The position numbers were made by a program, and so were the translations under genes. A stretch of 64,000 bases of DNA from Aquimarina sp. MMG016 (lineage in GTDB: Bacteria; Bacteroidota; Bacteroidia; Flavobacteriales; Flavobacteriaceae): positions 578,818 through 642,817 of the forward strand of contig NZ_JAGJEA010000003.1 of NCBI RefSeq assembly GCF_018100805.1, in the 5' to 3' direction. The stretch's first letter is position 1; every line of letters starts with the position of its first letter. Below the pieces are notes generated by a model, which saw only the letters and a list, made by a program, of their open reading frames with translations, made no database searches and was not told the DNA's origin. This document shows, one piece after another, positions 27,056 through 35,917 of this stretch.

Positions 27056-27088
27056 AAACCCCAGGAAACTTATGAAGTCCTGGGGTTT
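27056..27088 (-). terminator. Hairpin downstream of the collagen-like lipoprotein gene
   Basis: 11-bp perfect stem AAACCCCAGGA / TCCTGGGGTTT, 22 bp past the stop of the minus-strand gene at 27110. The T-tract on the minus strand is short, but the stem is strong; it could work in either direction. Confidence 0.6.
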
Positions 27089-27109
27089 TGTAATTGAATA
27101 CTATTGGAT

Positions 27110-27643
27110 TTAGTCTTTTAGCTTATAAAACTCTTTTACCGCATTATAATCATTAAGATCTATAGAAGATCTGTTTAGTAATTCTGAAGATGGGATAATT
27201 ACATATCTAAATTGATTATTACTCGATGGGCTAATATTAGATCCATCCAAAGTAAAAGCGGTAAAACGAATATTTTCAGGTTCGGTAATAAAGAAATTCC
27301 AGAAAAATCTATCTAAGGTAGTGGCAGGAAGTGGTCTTGTATAATTAGAATCGCCAGCTAATTTTGTGTAAGCGATTACTACACCATTATCAATGATTTC
27401 CTGGGTAACTTCTGGAGCAGATCTATCAAAATAAGCTGAAGGAGATCCACTGTTTACCCAGCTACTTGATTGAAACCAAGGAGAAGCAATTACATTGGCA
27501 TTACCATCTTGGCCAGCTGGCCCTTGTGGACCTTCTACTCCATCTATTCCATTGGCACCATCTTCTCCATCACAGGATGTTGAGGTTATTACCAAGGTGA
27601 AAATCATCATTAGATACGTTAAGAATTTTACTGTTGTTTTCAT
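27110..27643 (-). CDS. Lipoprotein with a short collagen-like stretch
   Basis: 177 residues from ATG 27643 (an upstream in-frame start would add four residues). The signal ends in a lipobox-like STSC (about Cys24). It is followed directly by a Gly-X-Y run of about seven triplets (GEDGANGIDGVEGPQGPAGQ) containing Pro, which forms a short collagen-like stalk. The C-terminal 125 residues are a predicted beta-rich globular domain with no known motif. Such lipoprotein plus collagen-stalk proteins are common in Bacteroidota; function unknown. Confidence 0.75.
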   Translation of the reverse strand: MKTTVKFLTYLMMIFTLVITSTSCDGEDGANGIDGVEGPQGPAGQDGNANVIASPWFQSSSWVNSGSPSAYFDRSAPEVTQEIIDNGVVIAYTKLAGDSNYTRPLPATTLDRFFWNFFITEPENIRFTAFTLDGSNISPSSNNQFRYVIIPSSELLNRSSIDLNDYNAVKEFYKLKD

Positions 27644-27715
27644 TATTCTTATCATTTTTTAAAAGTTAAAGTGTGTTACTTAGTATGTATTAAAATGATG
27701 AGGTTAACATTAGGT

Positions 27716-27746
27716 ACAAAAAAAATCCACTCAGTACTGGTGGATT
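27716..27746 (-). terminator. Rho-independent terminator of the phosphatase gene
   Basis: Read on the minus strand: AATCCAC, 9-base loop, GTGGATT, then a run of eight T. It lies 36 bp past the stop of the phosphatase gene. Confidence 0.82.
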
Positions 27747-27781
27747 ATAGAATATAAGTTTTTATTGAAATTGAATAATTT

Positions 27782-28510
27782 TTAATTTCTTCCATTCTCA
27801 TTAGGGTATAAGGTGTGAACAGGATCACTTTGCCAAAACTCTTTTGTATCAACATCTAACATGGTTAGAGATCCTTTAAAAGCTGCGCCTGTATCTATAT
27901 TCCATACGCAAGCTGCATTAATAGGTTTAGTTTGGTTAATTCTGGTTACAGGAGTATGGCCAATATATATTTCTTTAAAAAGTAATAAGCGTTTTGGATA
28001 TTCCAATGCGGTTTTTTCTAGTTTAGGGTTTAGAGCTAATGCGGTTTCCCATAACGTTCTATCCCAGTAAAAGGTCTCATCAAAATATTCTCGATGCGGC
28101 CCATGAAGATTGGAAAAACCTGCATGTAAAAATAGTCTGTTTTGATCGTCTATATAATAATTAGTGAGGTTTTCATAAAAAACCAGATGAGCTTCAATTT
28201 CTTCTTTAGATAATTGTCCATAAGAATCTATAGAAGCTTGTCCGCCATGTTTTATCCATTCCGGATTATATACATCTTGTTTCAGCCAATCATAACATAG
28301 TGCATCATGATTACCTCTTATGAATAAACAATTATGAGTAGTTTTTAGTTTAATCAAAAAAGAAACCAGTTTAGCACTATCACTCCAACCATCTACATAA
28401 TCACCAAGAAAAATTAGTCGATCATCAGGTGTGATTTTTGCTATGTCTATAAGTTGTTTAAGTGCTTTTAACGCTCCGTGAATATCTCCAATAACAAGGG
28501 TTCTACTCAT
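27782..28510 (-). CDS. Metallophosphoesterase (PPP-type serine/threonine phosphatase-like)
   Basis: 242 residues. All metal-binding blocks of the PPP superfamily are visible: GDIHG (residues 8-12), GDYVDG (36-41), GNHD (66-69), plus distal His in LFLHAGFS and YIGHTPV. Length and order match bacterial PrpE/ApaH-like phosphatases of cytoplasmic proteins or dinucleotides. It is 2 bp downstream of the AlbA_2-domain gene stop, so probably co-transcribed with it. Confidence 0.9.
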   Translation of the reverse strand: MSRTLVIGDIHGALKALKQLIDIAKITPDDRLIFLGDYVDGWSDSAKLVSFLIKLKTTHNCLFIRGNHDALCYDWLKQDVYNPEWIKHGGQASIDSYGQLSKEEIEAHLVFYENLTNYYIDDQNRLFLHAGFSNLHGPHREYFDETFYWDRTLWETALALNPKLEKTALEYPKRLLLFKEIYIGHTPVTRINQTKPINAACVWNIDTGAAFKGSLTMLDVDTKEFWQSDPVHTLYPNENGRN

Positions 28511-28512
28511 AA

Positions 28513-29649
28513 TTAATTGTATCTGACTTTTCTTAAAATTCGCATACTTTCTTTGTAAAGAGAATATACATTATCATTATAATTTTTTAGATATGGTTTA
28601 ACTTCTTCAAGTTTTTCTTTGGCTTCAGAAAAATCATTAAAATAACAGATTAGATATGTTGCAGGAAGGTTGATAATATCTTTTTCTTCGTTTTTTGATA
28701 ATGGAATTTTATTTCTGAGTTTTTCCACTATAGCATTGTTACTGTTGTAGAGGTGATGTAAGGTTTTGCGATTGAATTGAGGTGGATCAAACAAAAGTTT
28801 ACTTTCTATATCATAACTGACATTATCCTTAAAAGTAATGACAACCTCTTCCAGAGGATAATAATTATAAGTGTCCTGAAGCCCTAATTGTACATACTCC
28901 ACAATTTTGAAATGCTCTTCAGATAACTCAATGGTTACCTCATCTAGCTCAGAATAAAACAATTTTACCTGTTCATTGATTAATTCTATATCAACTCTGG
29001 AATAGTATACCTCTCCGTTTTGTCGTTTTTCTTTTGCTGCCCAACAAACCACAAAATATTCTTTAAAAACTTTGTAAGCTGGACTATAATCTTTTCTGGA
29101 ATTCATAAAATCAAAAACCCCATCCAAAGTCAGTTCAATATTGTTTTGAGCATGGCTTTCTATGGATTCAACGATTTCAGAATTAACATCTTTAATTTCA
29201 ATATCAAAAACTTTAGGCATACTAATGCTTCCATCTCTAAAAAAGACGCTACCTCCATAATATTTCCAGATATTTTTGCGAAGCGAGCATAGTTGACCAC
29301 CTTGAGGACGAATTGTTACCAGCCCAACTACCTTTTCTGAGGGCAAGTGCGGAAAAGGAATGTTTTCATAAGAAACAATAGGAGGGTTAGATAAATAGGC
29401 ATTCACTAAATTCTGAATTTTACTATCATCAAAAAAATCGACACCTATGATTTGGTTATCTTCATCTTCCACACCAATTACAATGTAGGAATTGTTTTTT
29501 GGGTTAGAATTAGCAAGTGCACAGATGTGTTTCAGTAGTTTGGCTTTGCCTTCCTTTTCGCCAATATTGAGCTTACGTTTCTTATCATAAAAACTGTTTT
29601 CGTCATTATGTGCCAGTAGGTTTTTTATGAGGAGACGCTTGTTAATCAT
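28513..29649 (-). CDS. AlbA_2/Schlafen-like ATP-binding domain protein
   Basis: 378 residues from ATG 29649, preceded by AAAGGA; an upstream TTG at 29667 is less likely. The N-terminal 130 residues (EGKAKLLKHICALANS, YIVIGVEDEDNQIIGVDFFDD, FPHLPSEKVVGLVTI) have the AlbA_2 (divergent AAA, Schlafen-type) fold pattern that binds DNA or RNA. The C-terminal two-thirds is helical with no motif I recognise. It overlaps no neighbour and lies 2 bp upstream of the phosphatase gene. Could be a regulator or nuclease relative; function not assigned. Confidence 0.78.
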   Translation of the reverse strand: MINKRLLIKNLLAHNDENSFYDKKRKLNIGEKEGKAKLLKHICALANSNPKNNSYIVIGVEDEDNQIIGVDFFDDSKIQNLVNAYLSNPPIVSYENIPFPHLPSEKVVGLVTIRPQGGQLCSLRKNIWKYYGGSVFFRDGSISMPKVFDIEIKDVNSEIVESIESHAQNNIELTLDGVFDFMNSRKDYSPAYKVFKEYFVVCWAAKEKRQNGEVYYSRVDIELINEQVKLFYSELDEVTIELSEEHFKIVEYVQLGLQDTYNYYPLEEVVITFKDNVSYDIESKLLFDPPQFNRKTLHHLYNSNNAIVEKLRNKIPLSKNEEKDIINLPATYLICYFNDFSEAKEKLEEVKPYLKNYNDNVYSLYKESMRILRKVRYN

Positions 29650-29734
29650 TCCTTTTGCTAATAGCAATTATTACTTTTCCCAAGCTAAACTTAGCTATTT
29701 TTATTGGGTTTGCAATGCAATGAGAATAAAGAAA

Positions 29735-30487
29735 TTATAAACTTTTGTTTAAAACTGTAGCACTTGCTTGTGCAGTAGGAAGCACAATAAGATCAGAAAT
29801 ATTGACATGATATGGGCGTGTGACTACAAAAGCAATAATATCTGCTATGTCTTCTGGCTTTAATGGGTCGAATCCTTTATAAACGTTATCAGCTCTTTCA
29901 TCATCACCTTTAAAACGCACATTGCTAAATTCGGTTTCTACTAATCCGGGATGTATGGCACCTACACGAATTCCATATTGATTTAGATCGATTAGCATTC
30001 CTTTATTGATAGCGTCCACAGCGTGCTTACTTGCACAATATATATTTCCGTTAGGATATACTTCTTTCCCTGCAATAGAGCCAATGTTAATAATGTGTCC
30101 GGATTTTTGCTCGATCATTTTTGGGATTACTACTTTAGAAACATATAATAATCCTTTGACATTAATATCGATCATCGCATCCCAGTCATCGACTCTTCCT
30201 GTCTGAATAGGATCTAATCCGTGAGCATTACCGGCATTATTAATTAGGATATCAATTTTATTAAATTCTGAAGGAAGACTCGCTATAGCTTCAAAAACCT
30301 TGTCTTTATCTCTTACATCAAAAGATAAGGTATGAACTTTGACAACTTTGCTTAATTCTTGCTGTAATTCAAGTAGTCTTTCCTTTCGTCTTCCGCAGAG
30401 GATTAGATTTATATTGTGTTTTGCTAATGCTATAGCAGTAGATTTACCTATTCCGCTTGTGGCACCTGTGATTAATGCTGTTTTCAT
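29735..30487 (-). CDS. Short-chain dehydrogenase/reductase, YdfG-like
   Basis: 250 residues. TGATSGIGKS (about 7-16) is the NADP-binding TGxxxGxG motif, INNAGNAHG (about 83-91) and the catalytic Ser-Tyr-Lys in NIGSIAG..IYCASKHAV are complete. RR at the end of strand beta2 suggests NADP. The closest class by flavour is the 3-hydroxy acid dehydrogenase/malonic semialdehyde reductase YdfG group. Stand-alone gene, divergent from moxR with 258 bp between. Confidence 0.88.
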   Translation of the reverse strand: MKTALITGATSGIGKSTAIALAKHNINLILCGRRKERLLELQQELSKVVKVHTLSFDVRDKDKVFEAIASLPSEFNKIDILINNAGNAHGLDPIQTGRVDDWDAMIDINVKGLLYVSKVVIPKMIEQKSGHIINIGSIAGKEVYPNGNIYCASKHAVDAINKGMLIDLNQYGIRVGAIHPGLVETEFSNVRFKGDDERADNVYKGFDPLKPEDIADIIAFVVTRPYHVNISDLIVLPTAQASATVLNKSL

Positions 30488-30745
30488 AAAAAAGATTTAT
30501 TAAAAAAAATTGCAACACATAAAAATGTCTTGCGTCTTTTGGTATAATCATCGTGAAAACGATGAAAATTGCTATGTCTTGTTTTTTCCAAAAAGAAGCT
30601 TAAATATACTGTAAAATTTGAGCCTTGTGTCAATTATTATAATCAGATTTAACCAAGAATTAACAAGGTGGCGAAAATTATTTCAGCAATTTGCAATGTT
30701 GGATAACTAATATTAAATTCACGGCTTTAAAAAAATAAAAAATAG

Positions 30746-31747
30746 ATGGAAGAAAATAGTTCTATTGATATTGCTTCAATCAATCAGAAGATAGAGAAAG
30801 AATCTGCTTTTGTAGATTTATTGACCTTGGAGATGAATAAGGTAATTGTAGGTCAGAAACATATGGTTGAACGATTGCTCATTGGATTATTAGGACAAGG
30901 GCATATTTTGTTAGAAGGTGTTCCCGGTTTAGCAAAAACCTTGGCAATTAATACACTGTCCAAGGCTGTTCACGGAAGTTTTAGCAGAATCCAGTTTACT
31001 CCGGATTTGTTACCAGCCGATGTAGTGGGTACGTTGATTTTTAATATGAAAGAAAATGATTTTTCTATTAAGAAAGGTCCTATTTTCGCCAATTTCGTAT
31101 TAGCAGATGAAATTAACCGTGCTCCGGCAAAGGTACAGAGTGCATTGCTGGAAGCGATGCAGGAAAAGCAAGTTACCATTGGAGATGAAACCTTTGTTTT
31201 AGACAAACCGTTTTTAGTAATGGCTACTCAAAACCCTGTAGAACAAGAAGGTACATATCCTTTACCAGAAGCACAGGTTGACCGTTTTATGCTGAAAACT
31301 GTTATCGATTATCCAAAACTAGATGAAGAACAATTAATTGTTCGCGCTAACCTGAAAGGATCTTTTGAAAAAGTAAATCCTGTTGTTTCTATAGAACAAA
31401 TACTGAATGCTCAGAAAGCTGTTCGTGAAGTATATATGGATGAGAAGATCGAGAAATATATTTTAGATATCATTTTTGCTACCCGTTATCCTGAAAAATA
31501 TGGTTTGGAAGAATTAAAACCATTGATCAATTTTGGAGCATCTCCTCGTGGTAGTATCAACTTGGCCACTGCAGCAAAATGTTATGCATTTATAAAAAGA
31601 AGAGGATACGTAATTCCAGAAGATGTACGTGCAGTGATTCTAGACGTATTGCGTCATCGTATTGGCATCACTTATGAAGCTGAAGCTGAAAACGTAACTT
31701 CTGAAGACATCATTAATAAGATCGTTAACGAGATTGAAGTACCTTAG
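30746..31747 (+). CDS. MoxR-family AAA ATPase, first gene of the Bat operon
   Basis: 333 residues. Walker A GVPGLAKT (about 57-64), Walker B VLADEINRAP, sensor ATQNPVEQEGTYPLPEAQVDRF and the C-terminal lid match MoxR/RavA-type AAA proteins, chaperone-like ATPases that act with von Willebrand A-domain partners. It heads a run of nine same-strand genes with short gaps to 40466. The only large gap (81-90 bp, holding a 7-bp tandem repeat) lies between it and the DUF58 gene. Confidence 0.92.
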   Translation: MEENSSIDIASINQKIEKESAFVDLLTLEMNKVIVGQKHMVERLLIGLLGQGHILLEGVPGLAKTLAINTLSKAVHGSFSRIQFTPDLLPADVVGTLIFNMKENDFSIKKGPIFANFVLADEINRAPAKVQSALLEAMQEKQVTIGDETFVLDKPFLVMATQNPVEQEGTYPLPEAQVDRFMLKTVIDYPKLDEEQLIVRANLKGSFEKVNPVVSIEQILNAQKAVREVYMDEKIEKYILDIIFATRYPEKYGLEELKPLINFGASPRGSINLATAAKCYAFIKRRGYVIPEDVRAVILDVLRHRIGITYEAEAENVTSEDIINKIVNEIEVP

Positions 31748-31801
31748 GATTTTTGATTCTAGAAGTACGATTTTGGAATACTTTGCATAGCATTCTTTAC
31801 T

Positions 31802-31829
31802 TCGTAAATCGTCAATCATCAATCGTAAA
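31802..31829. repeat. Tandem array of 7-bp units between moxR and the DUF58 gene
   Basis: Four head-to-tail heptamers (TCGTAAA, TCGTCAA, TCATCAA, TCGTAAA). The last unit runs into the ATG at 31829. A second four-unit 7-bp array occurs 880 bp downstream in the same operon. Confidence 0.7.
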
Positions 31830-31837
31830 TGAATACC

Positions 31838-32704
31838 ATGGATACTAAGGAGTTATTAAAAAAGGTTCGAAAAATTGAGATTAAGACGCGTCGCTTAAGT
31901 GACCATATCTTTGGAGGTGAGTATCACTCTACTTTCAAGGGGCGCGGTATGACTTTCAGCGAAGTGCGCCAATATCAATTTGGTGATGATGTCCGTAATA
32001 TAGATTGGAATGTAACCGCACGATATAACGAGCCTTACATAAAGGTGTTTGAAGAAGAGCGAGAACTTACAATGATGTTGATGGTAGATGTTTCTGGATC
32101 TCAGTTGTTTGGTACTCAAGAGCAGTTTAAGAAAGGAATCATTACGGAGATTGCAGCAACTTTAGCTTTCTCAGCTACTCAGAATAATGATAAGATTGGT
32201 TTGATTTTATTTACTGATGAAATCGAATTGTTTATTCCTCCTAAAAAAGGTAGATCTCACGTACTTCGAATTATCAGAGAACTTTTGGAATTCGAACCGA
32301 AAAGTAAAAAAACTAATATTACCGAAGCTTTAAAATTTCTCTCTAATGTGATGAAAAAGAAGGCTATTGTATTTGTACTTTCAGATTTTATTGCTGATGA
32401 TTACCAACAGACACTTAAAATTGTAGGAGGTAAGCACGATGTAACGGGGATACGAGTATACGATAGAAGAGAAGAGGAAATTCCTAATCTAGGAATGGTA
32501 CAGATGGAAGATGAAGAAACCGGAGAGTTGTTATTGGTAAATACGGGTTCCAAAAAGACTCGTATCAATTATGGTAAATATTATCAAGAGCGTGTGGATT
32601 ACTTTAAAGATAGTTTTACCCGTAGTGGAGCAGGTTCATTAAGCAGTAGAGTAGATGAAAGCTACGTAAAAAAATTGTTAGGATATTTTAAAAGAAGAGG
32701 ATAA
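31838..32704 (+). CDS. DUF58 domain protein of the Bat operon
   Basis: 288 residues from ATG 31838 (MDTKELLKKVRKIEIKTRRL, the usual start of this family); an ATG nine bases upstream at 31829 sits in the heptamer repeat. DUF58 signature GEYHSTFKGRGMTFSEVRQYQFGDDVRNIDWN (written in part) near residues 25-55, then a VWA-like fold with a MIDAS-type DVSGSQL. Together with MoxR it is conserved upstream of Bat genes. Cytoplasmic or membrane-peripheral. Confidence 0.9.
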   Translation: MDTKELLKKVRKIEIKTRRLSDHIFGGEYHSTFKGRGMTFSEVRQYQFGDDVRNIDWNVTARYNEPYIKVFEEERELTMMLMVDVSGSQLFGTQEQFKKGIITEIAATLAFSATQNNDKIGLILFTDEIELFIPPKKGRSHVLRIIRELLEFEPKSKKTNITEALKFLSNVMKKKAIVFVLSDFIADDYQQTLKIVGGKHDVTGIRVYDRREEEIPNLGMVQMEDEETGELLLVNTGSKKTRINYGKYYQERVDYFKDSFTRSGAGSLSSRVDESYVKKLLGYFKRRG

Positions 32705-32709
32705 GGGAG

Positions 32710-32737
32710 AATTACGAATGAAGAATTACGAATTACG
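32710..32737. repeat. Second tandem array of 7-bp units in the Bat operon
   Basis: Four heptamers (AATTACG, AATGAAG, AATTACG, AATTACG). It is followed by a palindrome CCCCTT / AAGGGG (32761-32766 and 32777-32782) directly before the likely start codon at 32784. Confidence 0.7.
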
Positions 32738-32783
32738 AAGTAAAAATAAAGCATACGTTACCCCTTTGAAGGTGGTAAGGGGG

Positions 32784-34379
32784 ATGTTTTTCATAATATC
32801 TTTGTTTCTGTTATTTGCTGAAGAGGGCTTAGCACAGGTCACAGCAACTATTGATTCAACATCTATTGAAATAGGTGAAGAGATTCGATATAAAATGCAG
32901 GTCGAAGCAGACTCTACTGAGATTGTGGTTTTTCCTGAGGGACAAACATTCTCTCCTTTAGAAGTAATCGAATCCTATACAACGGACACTACCAAAAATG
33001 GTAATCGATTCAGCTTGATAAAAGAGTATGCATTAACACAATTTGATTCTGGTCAATATACTATTCCAAGACAGAAAATAGCCATTGGTGAGCGTGTGTT
33101 TTTTACAGATTCAATGAAGGTTGAGGTACGCGATGTTCTTGTAGATACAACCAAGCAGAAGATGTATGAGATCAAACCTTTGGTTGAGGTAGATGCTCCT
33201 TTAGTGATTAACTGGAAAAAATGGTTGTTATGGATTGGGATTCCTTTGCTGATTTTAGGGCTAATTGCGTTTTTTATCCTTAGAAGAAAAAAGAAGAAAG
33301 CAGCCAAGGAAGAAGAACTTCCTCCGTACGAAAGAGCCATGCTTGCGCTTCAGAAAATTGATGAGTCTCATTTGTTGGAGCAAGATTCGCATAAAGAGTA
33401 TTATTCGCAATTAAGTGATACCGCACGTAAGTATATCGATGAAGAAGTATATGATCATGCCATGGAAAGTACGACTGATGAATTAATAGAGAGGCTTGAT
33501 GAAGAAATAAGATCAGGGTCATTAAACCTTGATAAACATACAATTGACGAGCTTAAAACCGTATTGAAAACTGCAGATATGGCAAAGTTTGCCAAGTCTA
33601 AGCCCGATATTGGTACTGCAAAAGCAGATCGTAGTGTTATCGAACGTGTGATCAATGAAACTAAAGAGGCAATTCCGGAACCAACAGAAGAAGAATTGCT
33701 GGCGGATGAGGAATATCGAAGAACTGCCGCTCTAAAGAAGCAAAGAAAGAAGATAATTTTTGGAAGCATTGCGGGAGTAGGAGTGATAGCAATTACACTG
33801 GGGATATTTATTATTATCAAAGGTTATGATTTGGTTAAGGATACCTTATTAGGCCATCCAACCAAGGAATTAGCAGAGACTGAATGGATTTCTAGTGCAT
33901 ATGGATCACCTTCCGTAACCATATCTACTCCAAAGGTGTTAATAAGAAATAACTTTAAACTTACCGAAGAGCAAAAACAAATCCTAAAAGGAAATGAAAC
34001 TTTTGTCTATGGTAGTATTTTGAGTAATTTTTATGTTGTGGTAACTACAATGTCGTATCAGAAAGAAACCAAAGTAGACCTTGAAAAAGCTGTAGAGGGA
34101 GTTGTTGGTTATCTCGAAGGCCAAGGGGGTAAGAATATCACTGTAAAAAATGAAGAATATCAAACATTAGGAGGAGCTAAAGGAATTAAGGTTTTTGGAA
34201 ACTTTGATGTGAAAAACCCTATTGATAAATACAATAAAAAATGTGAATATATGATGCTGAATTTTGGTGAAAAAGGAGGTTTTCAGCAGATCACAGTGAT
34301 TTATGATATTGAGGACCGTTATGCCAAAGATGTTGCGCAGAGAATTATTAATTCAGTTGAACTTAGAACTACCAAATAA
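32784..34379 (+). CDS. BatD-like membrane protein with extra C-terminal module
   Basis: 531 residues from ATG 32784, with AAGGGGG just before it and a signal peptide (MFFIISLFLLFAEEGLAQ) directly after; an earlier in-frame ATG (32718) would read repeat DNA. Residues 20-145 form a BatD-like beta ectodomain (IDSTSIEIGEEIRYKMQVEAD). A transmembrane helix (about 151-171), a charged coiled-coil-like cytoplasmic part with YYSQLSDTARKYIDEEVY, a second transmembrane helix (about 325-348) and a C-terminal 170-residue domain follow. The second half is not part of usual BatD. Probably a partner of MoxR/BatA in the envelope. Confidence 0.75.
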   Translation: MFFIISLFLLFAEEGLAQVTATIDSTSIEIGEEIRYKMQVEADSTEIVVFPEGQTFSPLEVIESYTTDTTKNGNRFSLIKEYALTQFDSGQYTIPRQKIAIGERVFFTDSMKVEVRDVLVDTTKQKMYEIKPLVEVDAPLVINWKKWLLWIGIPLLILGLIAFFILRRKKKKAAKEEELPPYERAMLALQKIDESHLLEQDSHKEYYSQLSDTARKYIDEEVYDHAMESTTDELIERLDEEIRSGSLNLDKHTIDELKTVLKTADMAKFAKSKPDIGTAKADRSVIERVINETKEAIPEPTEEELLADEEYRRTAALKKQRKKIIFGSIAGVGVIAITLGIFIIIKGYDLVKDTLLGHPTKELAETEWISSAYGSPSVTISTPKVLIRNNFKLTEEQKQILKGNETFVYGSILSNFYVVVTTMSYQKETKVDLEKAVEGVVGYLEGQGGKNITVKNEEYQTLGGAKGIKVFGNFDVKNPIDKYNKKCEYMMLNFGEKGGFQQITVIYDIEDRYAKDVAQRIINSVELRTTK

Positions 34380-34381
34380 CC

Positions 34382-35386
34382 ATGTTTGAAAATTTTACAT
34401 TTGAGAGCCCACAGTTTTTTTGGTTGTTTTTACTGCTGCCTTTAGCAGTAGCATGGTTTATTTTGAAAAGAAATAGACAACAGGCAGAATTAAAAATATC
34501 CAGTGTTAAAGGGTTTAAGATATCCGGTAGCTGGTTGACTAAGCTTAAACCTATATTGTTTTTATTAAGGCTGGTTGCATTAGCCTTGATCATAACCGCT
34601 TTGGCAAGACCAAGGACGGTGGATGTATCTACTAAAACTAAAACCACTAAAGGTATTGATATCGTAATGTCTATTGATGTTTCTGCGAGTATGTTAGCAA
34701 AGGATCTAAGACCAAATCGTCTGGAAGCTTTAAAGAAAGTTGCTGCAGAATTTATAAAAGACCGACCTAATGACCGTATTGGTTTAGTAGTTTATGCGGG
34801 AGAAAGCTTTACCAAAACACCAATTACTAGTGACAAGTCAATTGTGCTAAGCGCTATGAATGATGTACGCTATGATAATGTTCTGGAAAATGGAACTGCA
34901 ATTGGTATGGGGCTGGCAACCTCTGTAAATAGGCTTAAAGATAGTAAGGCGAAGAGTAAAGTAATCATTCTACTTACTGATGGCTCTAACAATGCAGGAT
35001 TTATAGACCCTAAAATAGCTTCAGAATTGGCTGTTGAATATGGTATCAAAGCCTATACCATCGGCTTAGGTACAAATGGTATGGCATTAACTCCAGTGGC
35101 GATTTTACCCAATGGTTCTTTTCAGTATGGAAGATCTAGGGTAGAAATTGATGAAGAACTATTAAAAGAAATTGCTAAAGTTACAGGAGGCAAATACTTC
35201 CGTGCTACGGACAATAAAAAACTGGAACAGATATACGAAGAAATTGATAAGTTAGAGAAGACGGATGTAGAAGAGTTTAAATTCTATAATTATGAAGAAA
35301 AATTCAGATCACTGGTGTTATTAGCAGGTTTTCTGATTTTTGTAGAATTTTTGTTGAGGTATACTGTTTTTAGAAGTTTTATATAA
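34382..35386 (+). CDS. batA: BatA, VWA-domain membrane protein
   Basis: 334 residues. Two N-terminal transmembrane segments (about 12-27 and 56-78), a von Willebrand A domain with full MIDAS (DVSAS, Thr in ENGTAIGMGL, LLTDGSNN), and a C-terminal transmembrane helix (about 305-325). Gene order moxR-DUF58-batD-like-batA is the standard Bat arrangement. Starts 2 bp after the previous stop. Role: envelope/oxygen tolerance complex inferred from Bacteroides fragilis work. Confidence 0.92.
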   Translation: MFENFTFESPQFFWLFLLLPLAVAWFILKRNRQQAELKISSVKGFKISGSWLTKLKPILFLLRLVALALIITALARPRTVDVSTKTKTTKGIDIVMSIDVSASMLAKDLRPNRLEALKKVAAEFIKDRPNDRIGLVVYAGESFTKTPITSDKSIVLSAMNDVRYDNVLENGTAIGMGLATSVNRLKDSKAKSKVIILLTDGSNNAGFIDPKIASELAVEYGIKAYTIGLGTNGMALTPVAILPNGSFQYGRSRVEIDEELLKEIAKVTGGKYFRATDNKKLEQIYEEIDKLEKTDVEEFKFYNYEEKFRSLVLLAGFLIFVEFLLRYTVFRSFI

Positions 35387-35388
35387 AT

Positions 35389-35910
35389 ATGAATAAAGGA
35401 ATCATTATACAAGCTAGCTCCAGAAGTAATGGAGACACGTCTAAAGTTGTAGCTTATTTAAAAGACATGACTGGCTTTGAATTTGTTGATTTAAATCAAA
35501 AAGAAATTGGGCATTACGATTATGATTTTAAGAATGTAGATGATGATTTTAACTTTTTATTCAAAGGATTAGTCCAAAATTATGATACTATAGTGTTTGC
35601 AACTCCAATCTATTGGTATACTATGAGTGGATTGATGAAAGTTTTTTTGGATCGAATATCAGATTTTCTGAAAAATGAAAAGGATTATGGCCGAATGCTA
35701 AGAGGAAAGAATATGGCTGTTGTAAGCTGCAGTAATGATAATGATCTGCCGGATAAGTTTAACTTACCTTTTTCTAGAAGTGCAGATTATTTAGGAATGA
35801 ACTATGCAGGAGATATACATACATGGGTTAATAATGGAGAACTTCCTATGGAAGTAAAAGAAAAGATAAATGCATTTGCATTAAAAATAAAGAATAAGAT
35901 AGAAGCATAA
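35389..35910 (+). CDS. Flavodoxin-like NAD(P)H-dependent FMN oxidoreductase inside the Bat operon
   Basis: 173 residues with the flavodoxin/NADPH-dependent FMN reductase fold: phosphate-binding loop IIQASSRSNGDTSKV (residues 5-19), TIVFATPIYWYTMSGLMKVFLDRI (about 65-88), which is the isoalloxazine-contact region, and a MAVVSCSNDND strand. It binds FMN and uses NAD(P)H; substrate unknown. It is embedded with 2 bp and 7 bp gaps between batA and batB, so it is certainly co-transcribed, although it is not a standard Bat gene. Confidence 0.88.
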   Translation: MNKGIIIQASSRSNGDTSKVVAYLKDMTGFEFVDLNQKEIGHYDYDFKNVDDDFNFLFKGLVQNYDTIVFATPIYWYTMSGLMKVFLDRISDFLKNEKDYGRMLRGKNMAVVSCSNDNDLPDKFNLPFSRSADYLGMNYAGDIHTWVNNGELPMEVKEKINAFALKIKNKIEA

Positions 35911-35917
35911 TTATAAT

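Noticed and set aside
31640..31830. Pseudogene remnant between moxR and the DUF58 gene
   Set aside because: The 81-bp gap shows only AT-rich DNA and the 7-bp repeats; no trace of protein similarity.
32718..32783. N-terminal extension of the BatD-like protein
   Set aside because: It would translate the heptamer array and a palindrome; the ATG at 32784 has AAGGGGG before it and starts a signal peptide.
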